A stretch of 64,000 bases of DNA from Candidatus Manganitrophus sp. (GTDB lineage: Bacteria; Nitrospirota; Nitrospiria; SBBL01; Manganitrophaceae): the NCBI GenBank assembly GCA_028865235.1, contig CP114561.1:1012001-1076000 (forward strand). The letters are read 5' to 3'. Below the pieces are notes generated by a model. The model was given only the letters and a program-made list of their open reading frames with translations. It had not been told where the DNA came from and did no database searches. A program made the position numbers and the translations under genes. Shown here in pieces: positions 37,465 through 48,195 of the stretch. How positions within the stretch are numbered: position 1 is the stretch's first letter; the number at the start of each line of letters is the position of its first letter.

Positions 37465-37915
37465 GACGACCTCTCCTGATGTTGAACCAAACTCAATGCA
37501 TCGATCCCTTCCCGGCAATACCCCAGCGGCAGCCAGGGGCAGGCGCCGCAGATCGCGTCGAGATCGCCCCCTTCGATGCGCGCGGCGATCCGGCGAAGGA
37601 TCTCTCCCAAGAAAGGATCTCCCCTTCCGCGATGCCCAATCGCGCCATCACCGCTTGGTCCTGACGATTCATCGCCGCTTCAAAACCGGGCCCCTTCAGA
37701 TGACAGCCGTCCGGATGGAGGTGAGGACAGGCGCTGCAGATCTCATCGGGCCGGGCAATCACCCGAACGGCGGTCTTCGGATCGGTCGAGAGACGGCGGT
37801 GAATCGCCCCCATGTTCTCGACAAAGGCGGGGCTGTACCCCTCGCCGCGAAACCCCTGCAGACAGAGGAGGGTGTGGGCGCGAACAGTCAAAAGATTGGA
37901 ACGGCCGGTAGACAT
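37461..37915 (-). CDS. DUF1284 cysteine-rich protein (one frameshift)
   Basis: 151 residues once a missing base near 37,612 is restored. N-terminal half: VRAHTLLCLQGFRGEGYSPA FVENM, then EICSACPHLHPDGCHLKG. After the shift: LDAICGACPWLPLGYCREG, the second cysteine cluster, ending at a TGA that overlaps the DJ-1 start. The four-cysteine pattern (CSACPHL and CGACPWL) suggests a metal or iron-sulfur site, as in other DUF1284 members. Translation is coupled to the DJ-1 gene. Confidence 0.85.
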
Positions 37916-37955
37916 AGAGAAATTTTATTCTTCGGGATACGATTTGTCAAAAATA

Positions 37956-38366
37956 TTAGTAATAGAGGAACTCAGCGTAGAGATTCTGAATTCCGGCAAG
38001 GTGTCCCTTTTGCTCTTCGAGGTGGCGGAAGAGAAGCGCGCGGAGATCCTCCTCCTCGGTCCGCTTCAGCGCTTCCTGGTAGGAGTAGTAGAGCCGCTCC
38101 TCCTTCTGAAAGAAAAAATCGAGAAGGTCGTGCGTCTCATCCGACGCGGGATGTGTCGGCGCGGGCGCCGCCGATCGGCCTGCAACGGCCCCCCGCTTCT
38201 CGATCTCCTTCTCCAGCCCTTCGATATGTTTCCACCCCTCCCCGACCCACCCGCGAATCTTCTCACGCAACACCGGCGGATGAAGCAGCGGCAAATAAGC
38301 GGTATAGGCTTTCAACTGCCGCTCTTCGATGAATAGCCCTTGGAGAAGGGCGTTGATTTCCGGCAT
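37956..38366 (-). CDS. ferritin-like four-helix protein, uncharacterised
   Basis: 136 residues, all helical. Ferritin/rubrerythrin-like pairs of acid and histidine residues occur in the four helices: LFIEERQLKAYTAYLPLLHP, WKHIEGLEKEIEK, FFFQKEERLYYSYQEALKRT and FRHLEEQKGHLAGIQNLYAE. That fits a di-iron or dimanganese site. Ends directly after the ftsH gene start region on the same strand. The family name is not certain. Confidence 0.6.
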   Translation of the reverse strand: MPEINALLQGLFIEERQLKAYTAYLPLLHPPVLREKIRGWVGEGWKHIEGLEKEIEKRGAVAGRSAAPAPTHPASDETHDLLDFFFQKEERLYYSYQEALKRTEEEDLRALLFRHLEEQKGHLAGIQNLYAEFLYY

Positions 38367-38378
38367 CGTGTCTCCTCG

Positions 38379-40282
<1,904 letters not shown>

Positions 40283-40333
40283 GAGCGCCTCCAAAGGAGA
40301 GAAAGCGATGAACGCTTCATTTTGGAATAAGTC

Positions 40334-40362
40334 ATTATAACATAGATGTCTTTTGCAATTCA
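40334..40362 (-). promoter_or_regulatory. ftsH: possible ftsH promoter
   Basis: On the minus strand TATAAT (40,334-40,339) lies about 55 bases before the ftsH start, with a poor -35 (TGAATT) 17 bases upstream. A 13-bp tandem repeat of TTGCAATTCAGGA covers the -35 area at 40,353-40,378. Perfect -10, weak -35. Confidence 0.4.
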
Positions 40363-40630
40363 GGATTGCAATTCAGGATCCCGCATGGAAGGCTCTCGAC
40401 CTCGACTTGTTCCTTTTTTTCACAGGTGATATCCCAAAATCGCAAGCAACCATCCCAATCTCATCCTTTTTGTATTCCCTTTCATTATGTCCGATCATGA
40501 CTGTGCAAAATATACATATACATTCCCTTTCCACTGCTGAAGAGGGTCCCTCGTTACCTGCGTTTCTACCCATATCGGCCGTGAAAACCGCCGCTCCGCA
40601 ACGGTCTATGAATTGCACTCAACCTCCTCA

Positions 40631-40646
40631 TTGGGAATATTCCCAA
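40631..40646. promoter_or_regulatory. perfect 16-bp palindrome in the ftsH-BON gap
   Basis: TTGGGAATATTCCCAA is an exact inverted repeat, 41-56 bases before the start of the basic protein gene. The 404-base gap 40,283-40,686 otherwise contains AT-rich stretches without a gene. Possibly a regulator site for the BON/stress cassette. Confidence 0.4.
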
Positions 40647-40686
40647 CTGAACCCATATGAATATTATGAATATAAGGAGGACCATC

Positions 40687-40917
40687 ATGCCGGAGAAGAA
40701 AAGGCAGGTCAGACGAAAAAAAACGGTCGCGAAATCGCCCGGCCGGAAAAAAGCATCCCCCAGAAGAAGCGGGCTCGGATACCAGATTAAAAAGGCGACA
40801 CCGAAAGCGAAGAAGATGCTGAAGCGGGGAGCCAAGGTCATCGAACAGGGGGTGCAGGTGATCGGAGAGCGGGCCGGATCTTTGGGGAACACCCTGTTGA
40901 AAAAGATCCGCTCGTAA
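40687..40917 (+). CDS. small highly basic protein
   Basis: 76 residues; AAGGAGGACCATC gives a strong ribosome-binding site for the ATG at 40,687. Lysine- and arginine-rich (MPEKKRQVRRKKTVAKSPGR, KKATPKAKKMLKRGAKVIEQ), ending GERAGSLGNTLLKKIRS. It resembles small nucleic-acid-binding or histone-H1-like tails without a defined family. It is the first gene of a three-gene stress-like cassette with a terminator behind it. Confidence 0.65.
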   Translation: MPEKKRQVRRKKTVAKSPGRKKASPRRSGLGYQIKKATPKAKKMLKRGAKVIEQGVQVIGERAGSLGNTLLKKIRS

Positions 40918-40935
40918 CAACCGGAGGATGTTGAA

Positions 40936-41328
40936 ATGAAGCGAATCGTTTGGATCATTGCAGTTCTCTTTGTATTGACCGGCGGGCCGGTTTACGCGGT
41001 GGAGAAGGAAAGTCCGTCCGTCGCGCCGGACAACAGCGAAATCAACCAGCGGGACCGGGGCTCTTCGGCCGTGACGCCGGAGATGCAAGGCACCGACCCC
41101 GCCGACGTCGAGACCACCCGGAAAATTCGGAAAGAGATCACGGAAGATGATTCCCTCTCCACCACGGCGAAGAATGTAAAAATCATCACGCAGGAGGGAA
41201 AGGTAACCCTTCGTGGACCGGTCAACAGCCCGGCCGAAAAAGAGAAAATCGCCAAGAAGGCGGAGCAGATCGCCGGGGCGGGAAAAGTTGAGAATGAGCT
41301 GGAGGTAAAATCCTCCACAATGAGATAA
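40936..41328 (+). CDS. BON-domain periplasmic protein
   Basis: 130 residues. Signal peptide MKRIVWIIAVLFVLTGGPVY A, then a disordered stretch and one BON domain: TTRKIRKEITEDDSLSTTAK NVKIITQEGKVTLRGPVNSP, ending GAGKVENELEVKSS. BON domains bind phospholipid and appear in OsmY-like osmotic-stress proteins. The gene follows the basic protein by 18 bases and precedes the glycine-zipper protein by 11, so the three are cotranscribed. Confidence 0.9.
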   Translation: MKRIVWIIAVLFVLTGGPVYAVEKESPSVAPDNSEINQRDRGSSAVTPEMQGTDPADVETTRKIRKEITEDDSLSTTAKNVKIITQEGKVTLRGPVNSPAEKEKIAKKAEQIAGAGKVENELEVKSSTMR

Positions 41329-41339
41329 GGAGATCACGG

Positions 41340-41876
41340 ATGGCGAAGAAAGCAGTCGTTGGTATTTTCGATAGTCCCTATCAGGCGGAGAGCTGCCTCA
41401 ATCGTCTCAACGCCGCGGGGTTCGCGCCGACCGATATTTCGGTCCTGACCCCCGATAAGGAGGGAGTTCGGGATTTCATTCACAAAAAAGCGACCAAAGC
41501 CCCGGAAGGGGTCGCCACCGGCGCAACCACCGGCGGGGTGATCGGCGGGGTCGCCGGCTGGCTGGTTGGGATCGGCTCACTTGCCATCCCGGGAGTCGGC
41601 CCCTTTATCGCCGCGGGCCCCATCATGGCGGCGCTCGGCGGCGCCGCTATCGGCGCCGCGACCGGCGGGATTGCGGGAGGACTGATCGGGCTCGGAATGC
41701 CGGAATACGAGGCCAAGCAGTATGAGGCAAAGGTCAAAGAAGGGGGAATCTTAATCTCCGTTCATTGCGAAACATCCGAGGAGGTCGATCGCGCCAAAGA
41801 AATTTTCAGAGAAAGCGGCGCAAGGGACATCTCCACGACCGGAGAAGAAGGGGTCTCCCGGAGGGAAGTGGCTTAA
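41340..41876 (+). CDS. glycine-zipper stress protein (GSP17M/DUF3341-like)
   Basis: 178 residues. N-terminal domain KAVVGIFDSPYQAESCLNRL NAAGFAPTDISVL, a ferredoxin-like fold seen in general stress proteins, then a long glycine/alanine membrane segment VATGATTGGVIGGVAGWLVG and two more G-x-x-x-G helices, and a C-terminal repeat of the first fold (GGILISVHCETSEEVDRAKE). The centre is likely membrane-inserted. Last gene before the terminator at 41,898. Confidence 0.8.
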   Translation: MAKKAVVGIFDSPYQAESCLNRLNAAGFAPTDISVLTPDKEGVRDFIHKKATKAPEGVATGATTGGVIGGVAGWLVGIGSLAIPGVGPFIAAGPIMAALGGAAIGAATGGIAGGLIGLGMPEYEAKQYEAKVKEGGILISVHCETSEEVDRAKEIFRESGARDISTTGEEGVSRREVA

Positions 41877-41897
41877 ACCAGTTGAAGCGAGACAACG

Positions 41898-41927
41898 GCG
41901 GGCCGAGAAAACTCGGCCCGCTTTTTT
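41898..41927 (+). terminator. intrinsic terminator after the stress cassette
   Basis: GCGGGCCGAG, AAAA loop, CTCGGCCCGC and then TTTTTT: a perfect 10-bp stem with a U-run, 21 bases after the last stop codon. The U-run overlaps the stop of the convergent holin-like gene. Confidence 0.95.
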
Positions 41928-42294
41928 AATATTCGGATCGGGGCCGCGCGATATCCTCGATGAAGAAAGACATGACGCTGCTGATGATGGAGAGGAGAAG
42001 CGCGCCGAGCACCGCCGACCAGAAGCCCGAGACCGTAAATCCCCGAACCACCTGAGCGGCCAGCGCCAACATCGCGCCGTTGAGGACCAAGGTAAAGAGG
42101 CCGAGGGTCAAGATATTGATCGGGAGGGTCAAAATAAGAAGGATCGGGCGGATGATCGCGTTGATGATCCCGAGGACCGCCGCTGCAATCAGCGCGGGGA
42201 GCACCCCCTCGACCTCGATCCCCTCCAGGGCATATGAGATCAAGAACAACCCCCCCGCGTTCACCAGCCACCGGATCAGAATGCCACGGAGCAA
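41926..42294 (-). CDS. phage-holin-family (PF04020/YvlD-like) membrane protein
   Basis: 122 residues; TTG start at 42,294 after AAGGAGGGG is preferred over a longer frame that runs into the preceding gene. Four helices: GILIRWLVNAGGLFLISYAL, ALIAAAVLGIINAIIRPILL, ILTLPINILTLGLFTLVLNG AMLALAAQVV and FWSAVLGALLLSIISSVMSF. This is the 'phage holin family' of bacterial housekeeping membrane proteins, not a lysis gene. It starts 10 bases after the carbonic anhydrase stop. Confidence 0.9.
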   Translation of the reverse strand: MLRGILIRWLVNAGGLFLISYALEGIEVEGVLPALIAAAVLGIINAIIRPILLILTLPINILTLGLFTLVLNGAMLALAAQVVRGFTVSGFWSAVLGALLLSIISSVMSFFIEDIARPRSEY

Positions 42295-42304
42295 TCGCCC
42301 CTCC

Positions 42305-42822
42305 TTATTTGGAGGTCTGTTTGAGATAGATCTGCGCCAGATCGACATAGTTGCGCGCCGATTGGGAGAGAAAGGCGCTTTCTTCCGGCGTCAGCGGCCG
42401 CTTCACCCGGGCCGGCACTCCCAGGGCCAGCGAGCCGGGGGGGATCTTCACCCCCTCCGTCACCAGCGCCCCCGCGCCGATGATCGATCCCTCCCCCACC
42501 TCGGCGCCGTCGAGCAAAATCGCCCCCATCCCCACCAGCACCCGATCCCGCACCGTGCAGCCGTGCAGCGTCACACGGTGTCCGACCGTTACCTCACTGC
42601 CGATGACGAGGGGATGGGTCTTCCGGGTCACATGCAGAACCGAAAGATCCTGGATATTGGTCCGGTCGCCGATCCGGATATAATTCACATCCCCCGGACC
42701 ACCGACCCGAACCAGACCGAGCTGTACGCCCCCATCTCCACGTAGCCGATCACCTGCGCCGACGCTTCGATGAAAACGGTCGAAGGGAATTTGGGAAACT
42801 TTTCTTGAAAGGGATGTATCAT
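42305..42822 (-). CDS. gamma-class carbonic anhydrase-like hexapeptide protein (one frameshift)
   Basis: 172 residues after restoring one base in the G-run at 42,691-42,695. Start at 42,822: MIHPFQEKFPKFPSTVFIEA SAQVIGYVEMG. Then the left-handed beta-helix with GDVNYIRIGDRTNIQDLSVL HV and the zinc-histidine region VIGSEVTVGHRVTLHGCTVR DRVLVGMGAILLDGAEVG, ending IPPGSLALGVPARVKRPLTP. Matches YrdA/CaiE-like gamma carbonic anhydrases, which are often metal-binding of unclear activity. It is cotranscribed with the holin-like gene. Confidence 0.9.
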
Positions 42823-43017
42823 CTCGCCACCGCCGGGCCATCGCCGGAAAAAGGAATGAGGACCGCACCAAGGGGTCCTCTCATGCGAGAGGATATCACG
42901 CCCCTTTTTCCGATGGCAAGCACTTTTGGGCCCGCCGGCATCATCTCCCTTGCCGAAATCCGAATCTACCCGCCGGCGCCCGCGAATGGGTCGATTTCAT
43001 ATTTTTAAGCAAGGGCC

Positions 43018-43046
43018 TTCAATTATGATTCAAATTTTGATATAGT
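43018..43046 (+). promoter_or_regulatory. candidate promoter for the gene at 43,184
   Basis: TTCAAT (43,018-43,023), a 17-base spacer and TATAGT (43,041-43,046) fit a sigma-70 promoter. It lies in the 361-base gap 42,823-43,183, in which nothing else is recognisable. Confidence 0.4.
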
Positions 43047-43183
43047 AAACCATTCGTTTCGGCCGATCTCCGGAAAACGGGGACCGGCCAAGCCCCTCAA
43101 AAGGAACCGCCATTCGATGCAAGCCGTCGATGGCGATTCCATACTCCATCTCAAACAGCGGCGACAGGGCGATTTATTAGGGT

Positions 43184-44161
43184 ATGGTCTTTTACTTCTA
43201 CGAAGAGGCGATGAAAGGGGTTCCCAAGATCTCGGTCGATGGGCTCGTCCCTCAAAGCCATCATTTGAGCCACTGGAAGGGGAATCAGACCCCCCTCCCT
43301 CAAGGCCGATACCTCCACCGAAATCGTCCTGCGCTATCTCTCCCATCCGAATCAAAAGCAATTTTTTCCGCAGGTCAGCATTATCACGAACAACCATTTC
43401 GATACCGACGGGCTTCTCTCGGTCTGGACCCTTCTCAATCCGAGGAAGGCGGAGCCGATGGCGGGGCGGCTGATTGCCGCCGCCGAGGCGGGCGACTTCT
43501 CTTCCTTCTCTTCGGAAGAAGGGGTTCAAATGAATCTCCTCATCGAGGGGCTGGCCTCTTCCGGTGAAAGCCCGATCCTCTCTCAACTTTCAGCCTACCC
43601 CGGCCCGAAGGAAGCCTTCCTCTATAAAACATTGATGCCGATGCTCCCCGATCTCTTCCGGCGCAAAGACGAATACCGCCCCCTCTGGCGGGAATCCTAC
43701 GACAGCATCGTTCAATCGATGGAGCTCTTCGAGAAAGGGATCATCGGCGTCGAGGAGCACGAGCAGGAGGGGCTTTCCGTCATCATCGACGAGCAGCGGC
43801 CGGCCCGGCAGGCGATCGATCATCACTGCCAGGGAAATCTTTTCCTGGTAATCGAAGACCGGGAGCGGGAAGAAGGGGGGTTCGGTTATGAGCTCGAATA
43901 CCGCTACTACGCCTGGGCCGAGACGGTCACCCGTCCGCCGATCCCGCCGATTCCGATGGAGCCGCTCGCCGAACATCTCAACCGTCACGAGGGGCTCCGG
44001 GAGGGAAAATGGATGGCGGGGGGCTACGCCGCCCAATCGATGACCTCCGCTTTGAAATACACCGACGAGACGGGCGGCGGCACCTCAGCCGGCTTCATCC
44101 CGACCAGGTGATCCAGATCGTCTTGACCTACCTTCAATCGAGGGAGATTGATTCCAACTAG
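43184..44161 (+). CDS. conserved uncharacterised protein, 325 residues (two frameshifts)
   Basis: Frame is restored by removing one C from the run near 43,295 and adding one base near 44,080. N-terminus: GVPKISVDGLVPQSHHLSHW KGNQTP, then SLKADTSTEIVLRYLSHPNQ, IITNNHFDTDGLLSVWTLLN and LIAAAEAGDFSSFSSEEGVQ. Later EQRPARQAIDHHCQGNLFLV and LEYRYYAWAETVTRPPIP. The histidines and the NNHFDTDG motif look catalytic or metal-binding. I recall a DUF6687-like family but cannot confirm it. It is followed by the dienelactone hydrolase gene. Confidence 0.6.
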
Positions 44162-44203
44162 CGCCCATTGTCAGGCTTCCTCGTCGATCATAAGGAGAGG
44201 ATC

Positions 44204-44925
44204 ATGGCCGCCCAAATTCTGACCGACGACGACCTGAACTCCTCCATGGTGGAATACCCGGCCGACGGGACGATTCTCTCCGCTTTCCTCTGCCGCCCGA
44301 AACATACCGGCCGTTATCCGGGGTTGATTCTGATCCAGGAGTGGTGGGGGCTCAACGACCACATCAAAGGGATCGCCCAACGGCTCGCGAAGGAGCATTT
44401 CGCCGTCCTCGCCCCCGATCTTTACTCCCGGCTCGGCCACGTCGTGACGCAGAACGGGGCGGAGGCGGCCAAGTTGTCGGGCGCGCTCGATCCGGGCAAA
44501 ACCGTCGCCGACCTAATGGGCGGCCTCCATTACCTGAAGACCCTGCCGGAGGTCGATCCCGCAAAAATCGGCGTGATCGGGTTTTGCATCGGCGGCTCCT
44601 TCACCCTGCAGCTCGCCTGCCGGACCAGAGAGATTCGATGCGCCGTCCCTTTCTACGGCGAAATTCCGACCAACGAAGAGATCGAAAAACTGTCGGCGCC
44701 GATCCTCTACATCTACGGGGAAGAAGACGGCTGGATTCAGAAAGAAGAGGTCCAACGTCTGAAGGAGGCGCTGAAGAAATTCAAAAAGCCGGGCGAGGTA
44801 AAACCTATGCCGGCGCCCCCCATGCCTTTTTCAACGACAGCCGGAGAGAGGTTTACAATCCAAAGGCCGCGAAGGACGCGTGGAAGAGAACACTCGCCTT
44901 CCTTGATAAATACCTGCGATCATAA
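44204..44925 (+). CDS. dienelactone hydrolase family protein (one frameshift)
   Basis: 240 residues after restoring one A in the run at 44,800-44,803. The ATG has AAGGAGAGG upstream. Alpha/beta hydrolase: [24 protein letters not shown], nucleophile elbow [20 protein letters not shown] (Cys, as in dienelactone hydrolases), Asp in [12 protein letters not shown] and His in [18 protein letters not shown]. Such enzymes open lactones in ring-cleavage or act as general carboxymethylenebutenolidase-like esterases. No aromatic degradation genes lie nearby. Confidence 0.92.
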
Positions 44926-44932
44926 AAAGACT

Positions 44933-45001
<69 letters not shown>

Positions 45002-45018
45002 AAGATGAAGGGGCTCCC

Positions 45019-46158
45019 ATGCTAAACAGACAACGAATGACCGATCACTTTCTTAAGCTCGTTCGGATCGACAGCCTCTCCAAAAAAGAGAAGGCGGTCG
45101 CCCTGGTTCTTCAAAAGGAATTGGAGGCGCTGGGAGCCAAGGTGGAATTCGATGAGGCCGGCGAAGCGGTCGGCGGCGAGATCGGCAATCTCATTGCCCG
45201 CCTCCCCGCCACCGATCCGGCAAGGCGGCCGCTCCTTCTCTCGGCCCACATGGACACCGTTGTTCCCGGAGAAGGGATCAAGCCGATCGTCGAAGGGAAA
45301 AAGATCCGAAGCGACGGGACGACGATCCTCGGCGGGGACGACAAATCGGGGATCTCGATCATCGTCGAAGTCCTCCGGACCCTTCAGGAAAAGAAGCTCC
45401 CCCACGGCGAAATCGAGATCGCCTTCACCATCTGCGAGGAGTTCGGCCTCCTCGGCGCGAAGCACCTCGACTTCTCCCGGCTGAAATCGCGCGACGGCCT
45501 GGTCCTCGATTGCGACAACGTCAACATCCTCTTTACGAAGTCCCCCTCCTCCGACCGTTTGGAATTCAAGGTGCACGGGCTCGAAGCACACGCCGGCGTC
45601 TGTCCCGAGCGGGGGCTCTCCGCCGTTCAGATCGCCGCCGACGCGATCAGCCAGATGAAGCTCGGCCGGATCGATCCGGAGACGACCGCCAACATCGGGA
45701 TCCTCCAGGGGGGATCGGCCACCAACATCGTTCCGAACTACGTCTATGTCAAAGCGGAAACGCGAAGCCACAACGAGGAGAAGCTGGCGGCGCAGAACGG
45801 GCATATGCAGGAGTGCTTCCGAAAAGCCGCCGAGAAATTTTGGGTCGATCTGGACGGAAAGCGGATCTCGGGCCGGGTGGAAGAGAAAATCTGGCGCGAC
45901 TACGACCGGATGAACGTCCCCGAGAATGCCCCGATCGTCCAGGCGGTGATGCGCGCGGCGCAAGCCCTTTCGTACAAAGTGAAAACGCATGCGACCGGCG
46001 GCGGATGCGACGCCAACGTCTTCAACAAAAAAGGAATCACCGTCGCCAACCTGGGCACCGGGATGCACGACATCCACACCGTGAAGGAATGGCTCGCCAT
46101 CGACGAAATGAACCAGGCGGCCGAGATCGTTCTGGAAACGGTCCAGCAGTGCAGGTAA
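45019..46158 (+). CDS. M20-family metallopeptidase (tripeptidase PepT-like)
   Basis: 379 residues. AAGGGG upstream of the ATG. M20 features: LLLSAHMDTVVPGEGIKPIV (H and D ligands), TTILGGDDKSGISIIVEVLR (bridging Asp), FTICEEFGLLGAKHLDF (catalytic EE), the dimerisation domain HGLEAHAGVCPERGLSAVQI AADAIS, and HATGGGCDANVFNKKGITVA NLGTGMHDIHT at the end (final zinc His). It cleaves peptides or hydrolyses an amide; PepT-like sequences prefer tripeptides. Cytoplasmic. Confidence 0.92.
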   Translation: MLNRQRMTDHFLKLVRIDSLSKKEKAVALVLQKELEALGAKVEFDEAGEAVGGEIGNLIARLPATDPARRPLLLSAHMDTVVPGEGIKPIVEGKKIRSDGTTILGGDDKSGISIIVEVLRTLQEKKLPHGEIEIAFTICEEFGLLGAKHLDFSRLKSRDGLVLDCDNVNILFTKSPSSDRLEFKVHGLEAHAGVCPERGLSAVQIAADAISQMKLGRIDPETTANIGILQGGSATNIVPNYVYVKAETRSHNEEKLAAQNGHMQECFRKAAEKFWVDLDGKRISGRVEEKIWRDYDRMNVPENAPIVQAVMRAAQALSYKVKTHATGGGCDANVFNKKGITVANLGTGMHDIHTVKEWLAIDEMNQAAEIVLETVQQCR

Positions 46159-46162
46159 GGGC

Positions 46163-46303
46163 AATTCGGAATCTGAAAATTACGAATTAGGAATCAAAGG
46201 CAAGAACGAAGAGTCTGCGCGCATAGGGCGTGCGGCCTCGACATCCCGGTTCCTTTCTTTGTTCTTGATTCCCAATTCCCAGATTCCTCATTCCTAATTT
46301 AAC
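46163..46303. repeat. imperfect inverted repeat in the M20-ABM gap
   Basis: Left arm, around GAATTAGGAATCAAAGGCAA, pairs imperfectly with the right arm TTCTTGATTCCCAATTC near 46,262-46,280, with about 60 bases between. It belongs to the type of dispersed intergenic repeats built on AATTCGGAATC-like units. No open reading frame inside. Confidence 0.55.
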
Positions 46304-46598
46304 TTTTAAACGCTCTCTCCCTCACCGGCGTGCAGACCTGAATTTGATATTCGGTGAAGAACTCCGTCCGTGCCCGCCGCTGTGCTTCCTTGTGTTCGGG
46401 ATGCTCCCGCCAGGCGTCGACATTCTCGATGGAATCGAATTCGATGATCGAGACATTCTCCCCATCCTCCGCGACGAAATCCTTGTAAGAGAGGAAGCCC
46501 GGCATCGCGGAGGCGAGCTCATACATCCGCATTCCGACCTTTCCCAGCTCCGCCTCGCCCCCCGCCTTCAAACGCGATCGAAAAACCACAACGACCAT
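46299..46598 (-). CDS. antibiotic biosynthesis monooxygenase-like (ABM) protein
   Basis: 99 residues of ferredoxin-like ABM fold: VVVVFRSRLKAGGEAELGKV, ELASAMPGFLSYKDFVAEDG ENVSIIEFDSIENVDAWREH PEHKEAQRRARTEFFTEYQI QVC. The GxxYKxF and W-R-x-H positions match dimeric ABM/heme-degrading-type proteins. GGAGGG precedes the start. Most members are of unknown function, some quinone- or heme-linked. Confidence 0.9.
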   Translation of the reverse strand: MVVVVFRSRLKAGGEAELGKVGMRMYELASAMPGFLSYKDFVAEDGENVSIIEFDSIENVDAWREHPEHKEAQRRARTEFFTEYQIQVCTPVRERAFKS

Positions 46599-46618
46599 CT
46601 TTCCCTCCCCAACCGCCT

Positions 46619-46684
46619 GTCATTCCCGCGCAGACGGGAATCCAGCGACCGAAAACCCTGGATGCCCGCTTCCGCGGGCATGAC
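46619..46684. repeat. CGTCATTCCCGC-type palindromic repeat
   Basis: GTCATTCCCGCGCAGACGGG AATCCAG and the mirrored CTGGATGCCCGCTTCCGCGG GCATGAC flank CGACCGAAAACC. This is the widely dispersed GTCATTCCCGC...GCGGGAATGAC intergenic palindrome found in many bacterial genomes. Confidence 0.85.
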
Positions 46685-46712
46685 GATTTCAAAATGAGTC
46701 ACTACCCAGAAT

Positions 46713-47655
46713 TTAGATCTCCTCTCCCTTCTTTCGGGTCAGCAGATCATAGATCTCCTGCGTCGACCAGATCGGCTCGCCCGGCACCAGCGCGGAAGAT
46801 TTCTGAAGGAGGACGAGCTCTCCTTCGAGCTTCCGAACATATTCCACTTTTCGCTCCAGGCTGTCGAGGTTATATCGGACGGCGTCTTTCTCGGTGAAAT
46901 TCGTATGCTCCCAAAGAAAGAAGACGTCGCTGAGGCAGAGAAATCGGTTCGTGTCGAACCACTTCTTCGGCACCACACATTTCCAGAGATAGCCGGAGTA
47001 GATATCGGTCCGGTCGGCCAGAAGGGTAATTTTATGCTCCTTGTTCTCCTCGTTCAGCCAGATGCAATAATCGAGGAGCCCGCCAAAGAGGTCGAGCGGC
47101 CCCGGCTCTTTCGCGAACTGGCGCCGGTGGCCGAGCAGCCCCCGGAGGTTGACTTCGACCCCGCCCCACCCTTCCTTGAATTTTTCGCGGAGCTTTTCCG
47201 CCTTGGCGCGGGGAAGGACCACCGGGAGGGAGTTCGCCTCGTCCCCCTCCCCCGATCTGCGCGATAAAATGGGTGTGCCCCCAATCCCCCATCGAATCGA
47301 GATCCCAGGAAAAGTCCCACGACGGCCCCCACAGGTCGAAGCCGATGAAGAGCCACTTCTGAAGGGGATTTTTCCAATCGAGCTCGGAGGAGATCGCCTG
47401 CGACCGCCGCTCCCACCAGCCGGAAGAGAGAAGGGCGCAGGGAAAGAGGGTGCCGTGGACCGTGATCGAAACCGGCTCCTTCAAGGTGTCGATCTGAAGG
47501 AGCTTCTTTTCGAGGCTGCTGATCTCTTCGATCCCGTGAAACGAGAGGTCCAATGGACCGGCGGGATCGTTCAAAAAATCGCGGTAGGGATCGACCCCCC
47601 GCAAGATAAGGTAATTCCGAGAGCCGACATGAACATCGACGTCGCGGGCCGACAC
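46713..47655 (-). CDS. uncharacterised protein, about 313 residues (one frameshift)
   Basis: An extra C in the run near 47,250 breaks the frame; the join reads IGGGEGDEANSLPVVLPRAK. N-terminal part: SARDVDVHVGSRNYLILRGV DPYRDFLNDPAG, middle GWWERRSQAISSELDWKNPL QKWLFIGFDLWGPSWDFSWD and FIAQIGGG, end LLDYCIWLNEENKEHKITLL ADRTDIYSGYLWKCVVPKKW. Tryptophan-rich, soluble. The start may lie further upstream, since the frame is coding-like to about 47,700. I recognise no family. It is the last gene of the HerA operon. Confidence 0.6.
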
Positions 47656-47711
47656 CCGTTCCAGATCGACGACCGGGCCACAATCAGCGACAGCAGGTTC
47701 CGGCCATTGGC

Positions 47712-48173
47712 CTACTGCCGCTTTGAAGGGTTTTCGGAGGCCTCTCCGGCCCGCACCCCTTTGATTTCGATATCCCCGGCGATCTCCGCCTTCCGGACCT
47801 TCACCCCGGCGCCCGCGGCGATGATGTCGCCGATCCGAAGCGACGCCCCCTTGATCTCTTCCAGGTCGACGCCGATTTTCCCGGCCGCCTCCGGCGCATG
47901 TTGTTGGACGGCATCGAGGAGCGCCTTCGCCTGGGTCAGAAGTTCCGGATCACCCCCCGCGTCGCTCTTCTCCAGCTCTTCTTTCACCACCTCCCGTTTC
48001 GCTTTCGAAGCGGGGTCTTTCTCCAGCAGGGCGACGTTTGTCTCGCCATATTTGCGCTGGATCAGCGCCTTGATCCCGGCATAGGCGTCTTGGATCACTT
48101 TCGCCGCCGTCGGTTTGAGGCCTGCCGCCGCGCCCGTCGCCAGGGCGGTCACAATGATCGAAATCGGATCCAT
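47712..48173 (-). CDS. uncharacterised helical protein, 153 residues
   Basis: MDPISIIVTALATGAAAGLK PTAAKVIQDAYAGIKALIQR KYGETN: an N-terminal amphipathic, alanine-rich helix pair typical of small proteins found beside multi-domain signalling or conflict-system genes. The end, GASLRIGDIIAAGAGVKVRK AEIAGDIEIKGVRAG, has a beta-helix-like hydrophobic pattern. GGAGCGAGAG precedes the ATG. It starts 22 bases after the HerA-like gene. Function unknown. Confidence 0.65.
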   Translation of the reverse strand: MDPISIIVTALATGAAAGLKPTAAKVIQDAYAGIKALIQRKYGETNVALLEKDPASKAKREVVKEELEKSDAGGDPELLTQAKALLDAVQQHAPEAAGKIGVDLEEIKGASLRIGDIIAAGAGVKVRKAEIAGDIEIKGVRAGEASENPSKRQ

Positions 48174-48195
48174 CTCTCGCTCCTTTCGTTTCGAA

